DNA from: Paenibacillus herberti
GTDB lineage: Bacteria; Bacillota; Bacilli; Paenibacillales; Paenibacillaceae
Direction of reading: 5' to 3'
Assembly: GCF_002233675.1 (NCBI RefSeq)
Contig: NZ_NMUQ01000001.1
Span: 1,501,212-1,565,211 of the forward strand
Length of the DNA: 64,000 bases
Each line of letters opens with the position of its first letter. Position 1 is the stretch's first letter. The translations under genes and the position numbers were made by a program. A model generated the notes under the pieces. It was not told the origin of the DNA. It made no database searches and saw only the letters and a program-made list of their open reading frames with translations. This document shows, piece after piece, positions 48,571 to 56,807 of the stretch.

Positions 48571-49407
48571 TCATGCTCTATTCCCGCCCAAGCTCCGCTC
48601 CAAGCCAGAGGAGGCAAAGTGTACTCCAGCAGGCAGCTCATAATTCCTCGTACTATCAATATCATGCGAAAGATGAGTCAGCAGCATTTCAGCCGGTTGC
48701 AGTTCCAGGAGCAGCTCCAGCGCTTCTTTGACATCATAAACGGACCGAGTGTGGAACGGATAAGGTTCCTTGTAAAAGCTCGTCCCGAGCACGATAAGCT
48801 CGCAGTTCATCATAGGTCGCTTCTGGCTCTCGTCCAGCCCTATTGAATCTGAGCAGTACACCCAGGCGTAGCCTGTGCTCTTCTGCTCGAACCGATACGC
48901 ATAGGCGTAGCCGTTATGCCCATGGTAAACGCGCCAACAGCTCACGGTCCAGCTGCCGAACTGCAGCGGCTCATCCGCGGCGCGGAACTCAATCCAGCGA
49001 TCCAGCCACGGAAAGCGGCCCTTGATTTCATCAATGACTTCCTGCGGCGCGTAGGCGATGCCCTTCTCCTTCGTCCAACGGCATGCATCCGCCCATTCAA
49101 TCAGTCCACCGATATGGTCAAAATGTGCATGAGTAATTAAAATCCGCCGGATGCGCCGCAAGCCGGCTGCCTCCATTTGCCGTCCCCAGTCCGGTCCGCA
49201 ATCGATCAGCGTAACATCATCAGCTCTATTGTCGCCGTCCAAGCCTTTTAACAGCAGCATCGACCGCAGGCGGCGGTTGACACCACCTGAACGAGCTTCC
49301 TCGCAAACGGCGCAGTTGCAGTACACGCGGGGCACACCCATGGAATCACCCGTCCCGAGGAATTGGATATTCACTGGGGAAAGATTCTGTTGATCATTCA
49401 TCGTCAT
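48571..49407 (-). CDS. Metallo-beta-lactamase fold hydrolase (PhnP-like)
   Basis: A 278-residue enzyme with FLGTGDSMGVPRVYCNCAVC near the start, the MBL motif THAHFDHIGGL (about residue 90), and later histidines in YHGHNGYAY and LTHLSHDID. PhnP relatives cleave cyclic phosphodiesters. It is last of an operon with two GNATs and a nitrilase-type hydrolase. Confidence 0.85.
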   Translation of the reverse strand: MTMNDQQNLSPVNIQFLGTGDSMGVPRVYCNCAVCEEARSGGVNRRLRSMLLLKGLDGDNRADDVTLIDCGPDWGRQMEAAGLRRIRRILITHAHFDHIGGLIEWADACRWTKEKGIAYAPQEVIDEIKGRFPWLDRWIEFRAADEPLQFGSWTVSCWRVYHGHNGYAYAYRFEQKSTGYAWVYCSDSIGLDESQKRPMMNCELIVLGTSFYKEPYPFHTRSVYDVKEALELLLELQPAEMLLTHLSHDIDSTRNYELPAGVHFASSGLERSLGGNRA

Positions 49408-49414
49408 GTCCAGC

Positions 49415-50083
49415 CTACAGCGGCAGCAGAGCTACGACGTCACGCTGTTTGAGCGTCTCCACCATGTCGTACCATTGCTGCGGCTTTTTCTCAATTGCCG
49501 AATAATAGACCTCCAAAAAGGTTGCCGCGAGAGCGCCGGAAATTTGAGAAAGCTCTTCATCCTTCGGCAGGAAGCCGAGATCCAGCCCGCTGACCGCTCC
49601 GCCTTCCAAATCCCAGGACGGGTGTACATAGTCCAGCTCCAGCCTTTTGTAGCCGATATGGGACAGCACTTCCCGCCTCACGATCGGGTTCATCGGATTG
49701 ACACCTCCGAAAGAATGCTCCGTGCGATATGGATCATAAATTTCCGCGAACATGCCGATCGGCTCCGTGCCGGACTGGGCAGCAAGGCGGGTCAGCTCCT
49801 TTTCGCGGGAGCGCAAGAGGAAACGACCAATGCCAAGGCCCGGTTTGCCAATAATCGTGAAGTCTGTCATTGCCACACGCAGCTCAGGGTAATAACGATA
49901 CTCCGTCGCCCCTACAGCCTCGTCACCCTGCAGAGCGACGCACACATGAATGGTCGGGTCCTGAAGCGGCTCACGCCACAGCTCGTAAGCTAGCACCTCC
50001 TCAGGAGGGAAAACCTCCTGCAGCAGACGGTGCAACTTGGGGAAATGTTCATCCTCAATGGAAGTAATGCGATAGAAGTTCAT
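49415..50083 (-). CDS. GNAT-family N-acetyltransferase
   Basis: A 222-residue acyltransferase fold: GATEYRYYPELRVAMTDFTIIGKPGLGIGRFLLRSREKEL contains the core beta-alpha unit that binds acetyl-CoA. ATG at 50083 follows AAGGAG by seven bases. The acceptor is unknown. It is upstream of the MBL gene and downstream of another GNAT, all on the minus strand. Confidence 0.8.
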   Translation of the reverse strand: MNFYRITSIEDEHFPKLHRLLQEVFPPEEVLAYELWREPLQDPTIHVCVALQGDEAVGATEYRYYPELRVAMTDFTIIGKPGLGIGRFLLRSREKELTRLAAQSGTEPIGMFAEIYDPYRTEHSFGGVNPMNPIVRREVLSHIGYKRLELDYVHPSWDLEGGAVSGLDLGFLPKDEELSQISGALAATFLEVYYSAIEKKPQQWYDMVETLKQRDVVALLPL

Positions 50084-50108
50084 CGATAATCTCCTTATGT
50101 ACAAGTAG

Positions 50109-50771
50109 TCAGTGGTTGAGAAAAGGATTGCGCCATTCCATCATTGCAGCATAACCGCAAGATTCCTCGTCGTCCAAATAGTTCGCCGCAACACCGGCCG
50201 GAGTACGGCCGCAGCGCAGCAGGAAGGTCAGCACCGGATCGCGCAGCTCTCCTCGCAGCACAGCATCGACGTATGCCTCGGCGCTCAGCTCCGAGGCATG
50301 GAGATGATAACCTGGCAGCCTGCCGCCGCCAAGCAGCCGCTTTATCCGCAGTTGTACAACCGTTTCATACATCGACTGCATGAGCCATTTGCCAATACCG
50401 GTTTTACGATACTCCGGCACAACACAAATATCAACAGCATACAAAGTATCGCCATCTGGATCATGCGTGTTAATGTATCCGTCAGCAGTCATCTCTGCCC
50501 AGCTAAGATGATTCGCGTCTGTCGAGCGTGTGCGCATGCCAGTCATCGAACCGATGATTGTTCCGTCGATTTCCGCACATAACGCCCCTTCTGGAAACCG
50601 GCTGACATGCTGTGCCAGTTGCTTCCGATTCCATAACAGCTCCTGAGGATAAGGAGGCGGAAAGCTCAGCCTCTGTACCGCAATCAAAGCTTCCGCATCC
50701 TCCAGCGTGTAGCACCGGATACGCGTCTCTACAGGTTTGCCGTCATGCAGGACGAACAGAGTCTTTTCCAA
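50109..50771 (-). CDS. GNAT-family N-acetyltransferase
   Basis: A 220-residue protein with the acetyl-CoA site in VPEYRKTGIGKWLMQSMYE (R/Q-x-x-G-x-G/A) and YAVDICVVPEYR before it. It starts with TTG at 50771 behind GAGGGGG. Second of the operon led by the carbon-nitrogen hydrolase. Confidence 0.82.
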   Translation of the reverse strand: MEKTLFVLHDGKPVETRIRCYTLEDAEALIAVQRLSFPPPYPQELLWNRKQLAQHVSRFPEGALCAEIDGTIIGSMTGMRTRSTDANHLSWAEMTADGYINTHDPDGDTLYAVDICVVPEYRKTGIGKWLMQSMYETVVQLRIKRLLGGGRLPGYHLHASELSAEAYVDAVLRGELRDPVLTFLLRCGRTPAGVAANYLDDEESCGYAAMMEWRNPFLNH

Positions 50772-50795
50772 GCTGTCTGCCCCCTCTCTACTTGT

Positions 50796-51656
50796 TCAAA
50801 ACCAATCGGGATAAAGGTCGGTCCTGCGATCACGCCATGTCGTCACTGAACCGCTCAGTCGCACATCATGCAGCAGTTGCAAATCCAAGTCTGCAACGAT
50901 AAGCATATCGTGGTTCTCCGTCCCTTCGCTCATGATGCCCCGCGGTGGAAACGGAATGTCATTGGGAGTAATGACTGCTGCCTGTCCGTAGTTTGCTCTC
51001 ATAAAATCAACCTTGCGTAGGGAGCCGGTCGTCCCAGTGGTGACGATGTAAACTTGATTTTCCACCGCCCGGGCATGGGCGCAGTAACGGACGCGATAAA
51101 ATCCGTGGCGGTCATCCGTGCACGAAGGACAGAAAATAACGTCCGCCCCTTTGGCGCGAGCCATTCGGACAATTTCGGGAAACTCAATATCGTAACAAGT
51201 GAGCATGGCTATTTTGCCAAAAGGTGTATCGAATACGTCCAAGCCGTCTCCGGGCGACATATTCCACTCCTCCACCTCAGTTGGTGTGAGATGAATTTTC
51301 GCCTGGGTGTGAATGGCTCCATCAGGCTGGAACAGATACGCCGTGTTGCGCAGTTTGCCATCCGTCGATTGCACAACATGAGTTCCGCCCACGATAAACA
51401 TGTTATATTCGGCCGCGAGCGCCTTGAAGAGCTCCTCATACTCATCCGTAAAATCAGGGAGTCGATCGATGGGAAGCGCATTGCCTTGCTCATCGCCGAT
51501 GGACAGCAGCTGAGTGGTCAGGAACTCTGGGAACAACAGAAACTGCACCCCGTATTCCGCAGCATTACGGGCATAATGAGTCACCTGAGCGGCAAAATCC
51601 GCAAAGGAATTAATATCTTCCAGGTGATATTGAACGGCAGAAACTCGATATTTCAT
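50796..51656 (-). CDS. Carbon-nitrogen hydrolase (nitrilase superfamily)
   Basis: A 286-residue amidase with the triad E-K-C: LLFPEFLTTQL (glutamate), AKIHLTPTEVE (lysine) and LTCYDIEFPEIVRMA (cysteine). It hydrolyses a C-N bond in an amide or carbamyl substrate. GGAGGAA precedes the ATG. It is the first gene of the operon with two GNATs and the MBL hydrolase; that mixture hints at processing of a small amide or polyamine, not proven. Confidence 0.9.
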   Translation of the reverse strand: MKYRVSAVQYHLEDINSFADFAAQVTHYARNAAEYGVQFLLFPEFLTTQLLSIGDEQGNALPIDRLPDFTDEYEELFKALAAEYNMFIVGGTHVVQSTDGKLRNTAYLFQPDGAIHTQAKIHLTPTEVEEWNMSPGDGLDVFDTPFGKIAMLTCYDIEFPEIVRMARAKGADVIFCPSCTDDRHGFYRVRYCAHARAVENQVYIVTTGTTGSLRKVDFMRANYGQAAVITPNDIPFPPRGIMSEGTENHDMLIVADLDLQLLHDVRLSGSVTTWRDRRTDLYPDWF

Positions 51657-51858
51657 CTTAAACTTCCTCCTCGAATCAAAATCCCGTGAATTATGAGAGT
51701 ATTTTCACATTGTTCTCATATTCCTGCTTCTAGCGCGCCACAGCAAGGTTTCTCTTCTTACTGGTAAAAAATAGGTTATTCTTATTGTGATATATTGATT
51801 TTAGTTCATTACATACTTACGTACAAACGTACACCATGATGGAGGGACACCACAAGAT

Positions 51859-52341
51859 ATGCGCATAAGCAACTGGAAAAAAACGATTTCCCGCCTCAGC
51901 CTCTGCGCTGTGATCGGAATGGCTGGCTTCAGCATCGGAACGATTCAGACGGCGTCTGCCGCTACCCCTAAATCAGAAAAGCTGCTCAGCTACGGCAAAA
52001 AGTACCTTGGAGTTAATTATCGGCTTGGAGCGCCAAGCGGAGTGACCTATGCCTTCGACTGCTCCTCGTTCACTCAATATGTATTTAAAAACAGCGGAGT
52101 TTCCCTGCCACGCACTTCAAACGCTCAATATAATAAAGGCCAAAAGGTCGCACGCGGCAACCTTAGCAAAGGCGATCTTATATTCTTTACAGGCCGCAGC
52201 GGCAAGGGAATCGGCCATGTCGCCATCTACGCAGGCTCTAATAAGATTTTGCATACTTACGGTAAACCTGGAGTTACGGTTTCCAGCCTTGGCACCTCGT
52301 ACTGGAACGACCATTACGTCACCGCTAGACGGGTTCTCTAA
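51859..52341 (+). CDS. Secreted NlpC/P60 (C40) peptidase
   Basis: A 160-residue protein with a signal sequence of about 33 residues (ending TASAA) and an NlpC/P60 domain: cysteine in YAFDCSSFTQYVF, histidine in GIGHVAIYAGS, a third catalytic residue in the HTYGKPG region. It cleaves peptidoglycan stems. GGAGGG lies 12 bases before the ATG. A terminator follows at 52365. Confidence 0.92.
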   Translation: MRISNWKKTISRLSLCAVIGMAGFSIGTIQTASAATPKSEKLLSYGKKYLGVNYRLGAPSGVTYAFDCSSFTQYVFKNSGVSLPRTSNAQYNKGQKVARGNLSKGDLIFFTGRSGKGIGHVAIYAGSNKILHTYGKPGVTVSSLGTSYWNDHYVTARRVL

Positions 52342-52364
52342 TTGGTGATCTGTTTAAGGAATGA

Positions 52365-52414
52365 AGCTATATGACTACGTGTTTCTAACACAAATGTCAT
52401 GCAGCTTTTTTTTT
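52365..52414 (+). terminator. Terminator after the NlpC/P60 gene
   Basis: AGCTATATGAC pairs with GTCATGCAGCT (two mismatches) around an inner GTGT/ACAC hairpin, followed by a run of T. Confidence 0.7.
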
Positions 52415-52434
52415 GCTGTGTTCTCACCAAAAGA

Positions 52435-52451
52435 GCTATCCGATGGATAGC
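52435..52451 (-). terminator. Small terminator of the 52482 gene
   Basis: GCTATCC and GGATAGC around three bases; on the minus strand TCTTTT follows. Confidence 0.6.
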
Positions 52452-52481
52452 CCGGCATGCGTTACTTCTTAGCTCTTCCCG

Positions 52482-52922
52482 CTATTTGCCTTTCGGCATT
52501 ACTTCAACTGCAATCTCCGCCCATTTAGTCGAGCCGTACGGCGATGTCATTCCCCCTGCGAATACGTCCGGACTAAGTATATTAATCAAATAATTACCTG
52601 GTTCATTGATCGCAACCGACCCGCTAAACTCTCTATTCTCGTTCATCTGAACGACTGTTTTTTTGCCGCTTGTTTGATAGTCTCCATTCTGGAACTTCGT
52701 CAATTGAAATCCAACAACCTGACTCCGAATATCCTCATCCATATTGACAGATCCGCTAATGTCTATGGCTTCTCCAGCCTGTACCCGCAGATAGCCTTGT
52801 GTTGGCTTATTAAACACGATATCATCCGCATACATATCATACACATATCGGACAGGAATCAAAGATGGATCCTTAACGATCCGATTGACAATGATGTCTG
52901 CAGATGGATTGTCACTTTCCAT
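52482..52922 (-). CDS. Hypothetical protein, possibly N-terminally truncated
   Basis: A 146-residue beta-rich protein (YDMYADDIVFNKPTQGYLRVQAGEAIDISGSV, FSGSVAINEPGNYLINILSP). No ribosome site stands before the ATG at 52922, and the frame stays open upstream through GVVLNYLDTK to a stop. The sequence has the look of an extracellular domain but no signal peptide. I suspect a fragment of a once larger surface gene, or a gene whose start was lost. Function unknown. Confidence 0.45.
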   Translation of the reverse strand: MESDNPSADIIVNRIVKDPSLIPVRYVYDMYADDIVFNKPTQGYLRVQAGEAIDISGSVNMDEDIRSQVVGFQLTKFQNGDYQTSGKKTVVQMNENREFSGSVAINEPGNYLINILSPDVFAGGMTSPYGSTKWAEIAVEVMPKGK

Positions 52923-52982
52923 TTTTTGTATCTAAATAATTCAATACGACACCGCGTTAATACATCTTAAAAAAGCACAAAA

Positions 52983-53014
52983 AGAAACCCACCGTTTTAA
53001 AAACGTGGGTTTCT
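52983..53014 (-). terminator. Terminator of the two-component system
   Basis: AGAAACCCAC (with a one-base bulge, then GTTTT) pairs with AAAAC-GTGGGTTTCT. On the minus strand CTTTTTGTG follows. It ends the kinase transcript. Confidence 0.75.
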
Positions 53015-53034
53015 CTATACTCTGACGTCGGGCC

Positions 53035-54408
53035 TCAACGTCCTGACGTGTTTTTGAGCGTCTGTGGGAATTGCAGCGTAATCGTCGTTCCTTTGCCTGG
53101 TTTACTGAACACATCGATCTGTCCTTCATGCATCTCTACGATGCGTTTGGCGATCGACAAACCGAGTCCCACTCCGCCCGTGATACGGCGTCTCGCACCA
53201 TCAACCCGATAAAATCGCTCGAATAGGTTCGGAATCTCGGTCTCGGAGATACCAATGCCCTTGTCGGTCACATGAATGCGCACCGATTGCTTCACAGAGC
53301 TGACCGTCACGTCGATCGGTTCCTTGCTGTACTTGATCGCGTTGTCCAGTAGGATAACGAGTAACTGGCGGATCTTATCCTTGTCAGCCGACATTTTGAG
53401 CCCAGTCGTAGAGGTATGAACACGAATCTGCCGCTGGAACGTTGTCTGCAGCATGCCGGCAAGCTCATCGACCATTTGAACGACATCAAAGGTTTGCAAG
53501 TTCAGCCAGTCTTCCTGCTCCGCCTCAGCCAACATCAGCATGGACTTGGTGAGGTTTTGCAGGCGCTCCGCCTCCTTGGCAATTGCCTCGATCGCTTCGC
53601 CGCGAATGTTCTCGTCATCCCGGCCCCAGCGCTTCAGCATGCCCGCATAACTGACAATAACGGTCAGCGGCGTTTTCAGCTCATGGGAAGCGTCTGCGAC
53701 GAATTGCTTTTGCCTGGCAAACGTGCGATCCAATCGCTCAATCATCTGATTAAAGGCGCGGATCAGCTGAAGCAGCTCAGCCGACTCCTCTTTGTCCCCT
53801 ATCTCAATGCTTCGCAGCTTGCCGCTCCGGTCAATCTCGCGCATCGTCTGCACCATATGCTGGATTGGCGCGGTTAATCGTGAGGTGAACCAGTAGGTGC
53901 CGAAGATTGCAAAAAGAATCGCCCCGATGCTTGTCACAAAGAGCGCCGCCACCAGAACTTTCATGTAACTGTCCTGCAAATTCAACTTACGCTCGATTTC
54001 TAACATGCCGATAATTTCCGAATCCTGATAAAGGGGAACCTTCATGTACAGCACACGGGTGCTGTCAACGAACATCTCTCCTTGTTCATGAGAAGACTGA
54101 AATTTGACCGGCAACGCTAGAAGGTCGGTGTCCGACCCTTGCAGATTGACCGTTTTGCCGTCAGGCGTAATGATTCGGATCAATTCATTCACATTGTAGA
54201 ACTCCCGCAACAGACCCTCGTCGGACAGCTGCTCCTTGTCCATGATTTTGCTGTTTTCGAGAATTAGGTTCACCTTGTTCGTCATCACCTGCTGCTCGCT
54301 GCGGGTCGTAATTTTGGTCATGAATAGATAAACAAAAATGTTGAATAAAATCAAGATGAAAATCAACCAAAAAATGGTGAAAAGCGTGAATCTCTTGCGG
54401 AGAGTCAT
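53035..54408 (-). CDS. Sensor histidine kinase
   Basis: A 457-residue membrane kinase with two helices (about residues 10-32 and 152-175), an extracellular loop between, a HAMP segment, the H-box DASHELKTPLTVI (phosphorylated histidine), N-box LLDNAIKYS and G-box DKGIGISETEI and GVGLGLSIAKRI. The ATG overlaps the response regulator stop by four bases. It senses an envelope signal of unknown nature; ArlS/CssS-like by architecture. Confidence 0.94.
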   Translation of the reverse strand: MTLRKRFTLFTIFWLIFILILFNIFVYLFMTKITTRSEQQVMTNKVNLILENSKIMDKEQLSDEGLLREFYNVNELIRIITPDGKTVNLQGSDTDLLALPVKFQSSHEQGEMFVDSTRVLYMKVPLYQDSEIIGMLEIERKLNLQDSYMKVLVAALFVTSIGAILFAIFGTYWFTSRLTAPIQHMVQTMREIDRSGKLRSIEIGDKEESAELLQLIRAFNQMIERLDRTFARQKQFVADASHELKTPLTVIVSYAGMLKRWGRDDENIRGEAIEAIAKEAERLQNLTKSMLMLAEAEQEDWLNLQTFDVVQMVDELAGMLQTTFQRQIRVHTSTTGLKMSADKDKIRQLLVILLDNAIKYSKEPIDVTVSSVKQSVRIHVTDKGIGISETEIPNLFERFYRVDGARRRITGGVGLGLSIAKRIVEMHEGQIDVFSKPGKGTTITLQFPQTLKNTSGR

Positions 54409-55103
54409 GCCTCAGGCTCCTTCATCATGTAGCCTACACCGCGCACGGTGTGAATCAGCTTGTGGCGGAATCCCTTATCGAGCTTCTGACGTAAATAACG
54501 GATATAAACATCGACAAGATTGGTCTCGCCCATGAAATCATACCCCCATACTTCGGATAAAATTTCCTCACGAGACTTCTCTTCGTTTTTATGCTGAGCA
54601 AGGTACACCAACAGTTCGAACTCACGTGGTGTGAGGTCAATCGACAGCTCCTTGCGGAACACTTTGCGCGTTCGCAGCTCCACGGTCAAATCCCCGATCT
54701 TAAGCAGATCGGAGCCCTCTGTCTCCTTCGGGTTCTGTTGGAAAATGCGAAGCAGGTTGCGGACCCGGGCAAGCAGCTCCTCCATTGCAAACGGTTTTGT
54801 TACATAATCATTTGCGCCATGCTCGAAGCCGCTGACTTTGTCTGGAACTGTATCCCGGGCTGTGATGAGAATGACGGGGATGGGGTTGCCTGCCTGCCGC
54901 AGCCGACGCAGCACCTCAATGCCGTTCAGCTCCGGCAGCATGACGTCGAGCAGCACGAGGTCCCACTCTCCAGAGGAGGCTTGCAGGAAACCGCTGCGGC
55001 CGTCCAAAGCATGTCCGACCTCATACCCCTCATGCTCCAGCTCAAGCTGCAGAATACGGGCAATGCTCTCTTCGTCTTCAATCACCAGCACGCGTTCATT
55101 CAT
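54405..55103 (-). CDS. OmpR-family response regulator
   Basis: A 232-residue protein with a receiver domain (acidic ED near residue 10, phospho-aspartate in LVLLDVMLPELNG, lysine in VTKPFAMEELLARV) and a winged-helix DNA-binding C-terminus (LTPREFELLVYLAQHKN..YIRYLRQKLD). It is coupled to the kinase. Confidence 0.95.
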   Translation of the reverse strand: MNERVLVIEDEESIARILQLELEHEGYEVGHALDGRSGFLQASSGEWDLVLLDVMLPELNGIEVLRRLRQAGNPIPVILITARDTVPDKVSGFEHGANDYVTKPFAMEELLARVRNLLRIFQQNPKETEGSDLLKIGDLTVELRTRKVFRKELSIDLTPREFELLVYLAQHKNEEKSREEILSEVWGYDFMGETNLVDVYIRYLRQKLDKGFRHKLIHTVRGVGYMMKEPEA

Positions 55104-55149
55104 TCTAAGATGTCACCTGCTTTCCTGTAGATTGCACCAGGGCCGGCGT

Positions 55150-56706
55150 TCAGCTCTGGAGCTGTTTCATCGACCAGGACTCAACGTCCCAAGTCTTCGT
55201 CACCCAATCCTCATAGAAATCGGGTTCATGCGAAACGAGTACAACTGTACCGCGATAAGCTTGCAGCGCGCGCTTCAGCTCAGCCTTGGCGTGAACGTCC
55301 AAGTGGTTCGTCGGCTCATCAAACAGAATCCAGTTGCTCTCGTGGAGCATCAGTTTGCACAACCGTACTTTAGCTTGCTCGCCGCCGCTCAATTGGTTGA
55401 GTGCACGGGTAATATGCTCGTTTTTGAGTCCGCAACGCGCCAGTGCCGCCCGTACCTCATGCTGGTTCATCCAGGAAAATTCATTCCAAACATCGTCCAG
55501 CGGAGTCATTGTAGGCGCCTTGGCTTCTTGTTCGAAATAGGCTGGAAGTAAATAATCACCGCGATAAACTTCGCCATCAAGCGGCTCGATGCGGCCAAGA
55601 ATCGTCTTCAGCAGCGTCGACTTACCGACGCCGTTGCAGCCGACAATGGCAATCTTGTCGCCACGTTCAATCAGCACATCCATCGATGGAATCAGAGGTT
55701 TCGCGTAACCGATGCTGAGACCTTTTGCCTCGAAGATCGTCTTACCGCTCGTACGGCCTTCCTTGAAGGCGAATGTCGGCTTGGCCGCTTCTTCCGGCTT
55801 ATCGATCCGATCGATCCGATCCAGCTGTTTCTCACGGCTTTTGGCCCGACCAGAGGTCGAGGCGCGCGCTTTGTTACGCTGGATGAAGTCCTCTTGCTTC
55901 TTGATGAAATCCTGCTGCTTTTCGTATGCTCCCAAGTGCTGGGCTTTATTCAATTCCGCCATCTCCAGAAACTTCTCATAGTTGCCCGTATAGCGTGTCA
56001 GGCGAGTGAATTCCAGATGGTAGATGACGCTAACGACCGAGTTCATGAAGCCCGTGTCATGGGAAATGAGCATGAAGGCATTGGGGTAGTTGCGCAAATA
56101 TCCGGCCAGCCAAGTAATATGCTCCTCATCCAAATAGTTCGTAGGCTCATCCAAAAGTAGGACCGTAGGCTTCTCCAGCAGCAGCTTGGCAAGCAGTACT
56201 TTTGTGCGCTGACCACCGCTAAGTGCGGATACATCGCGGTCCAGACCGACTGCGTTCAAGCCGAGGCCGTTGGCCATCTCCTCTACCTTCACGTCGAGCA
56301 TGTAATAATCACCAATCTCCAGCTCTTCCTGAATTTCGCCCATGCGTTCCAACAGAGCGTCCAGATCGGCATCCGGCTCGCCCATAGCAGCCGTTACCTC
56401 TCCGAGCTCCTTCTCCAGCTCCAGCAGCGGAGCGAAGGCATCGCGCAGTACGTCGCGAATTGTCTTGCCCGGTTGCAGCTTTGTATGCTGATCGAGGTAG
56501 CCGTAGCGGATTTTAGGCGTCCACTCAACGCGGCCTTCGTCTTTCAATTGTTTGCCTGTAAGAATATTCATAAGGGTTGATTTTCCAGCTCCATTGGCTC
56601 CTACAAGCCCAACTCGTTCTCCTGCCAACAAGCGGAAGGAAACATCCCTGAACAAAATCCGGTCCCCGAATGTATGTGATAAATTTTCTACTGTTAATAA
56701 GCTCAT
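55150..56706 (-). CDS. ABC-F family ATPase (YfmM-like)
   Basis: A 518-residue protein with two ABC domains and no membrane part. Walker A GANGAGKSTL and GCNGVGKSTL; signatures LSGGQRTKVLLAK and LSGGEQAKVRLCK; the second Walker B is followed by LDVHAK. The inter-domain linker is charged (about residues 240-310). The C-terminal SHEPDFYEDWVT is typical of the YfmM subgroup, whose length is also about 518. ABC-F proteins act on the ribosome E site. Confidence 0.9.
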   Translation of the reverse strand: MSLLTVENLSHTFGDRILFRDVSFRLLAGERVGLVGANGAGKSTLMNILTGKQLKDEGRVEWTPKIRYGYLDQHTKLQPGKTIRDVLRDAFAPLLELEKELGEVTAAMGEPDADLDALLERMGEIQEELEIGDYYMLDVKVEEMANGLGLNAVGLDRDVSALSGGQRTKVLLAKLLLEKPTVLLLDEPTNYLDEEHITWLAGYLRNYPNAFMLISHDTGFMNSVVSVIYHLEFTRLTRYTGNYEKFLEMAELNKAQHLGAYEKQQDFIKKQEDFIQRNKARASTSGRAKSREKQLDRIDRIDKPEEAAKPTFAFKEGRTSGKTIFEAKGLSIGYAKPLIPSMDVLIERGDKIAIVGCNGVGKSTLLKTILGRIEPLDGEVYRGDYLLPAYFEQEAKAPTMTPLDDVWNEFSWMNQHEVRAALARCGLKNEHITRALNQLSGGEQAKVRLCKLMLHESNWILFDEPTNHLDVHAKAELKRALQAYRGTVVLVSHEPDFYEDWVTKTWDVESWSMKQLQS

Positions 56707-56807
56707 GAGTTGTTGAATTCTCCATTCCTGTTAGATACAAAAGTCATGGGGAATATGATCGCCCCTAATAGGTTATTGTACCATAACCTGCCCCCTGTTG
56801 GCTTCCC

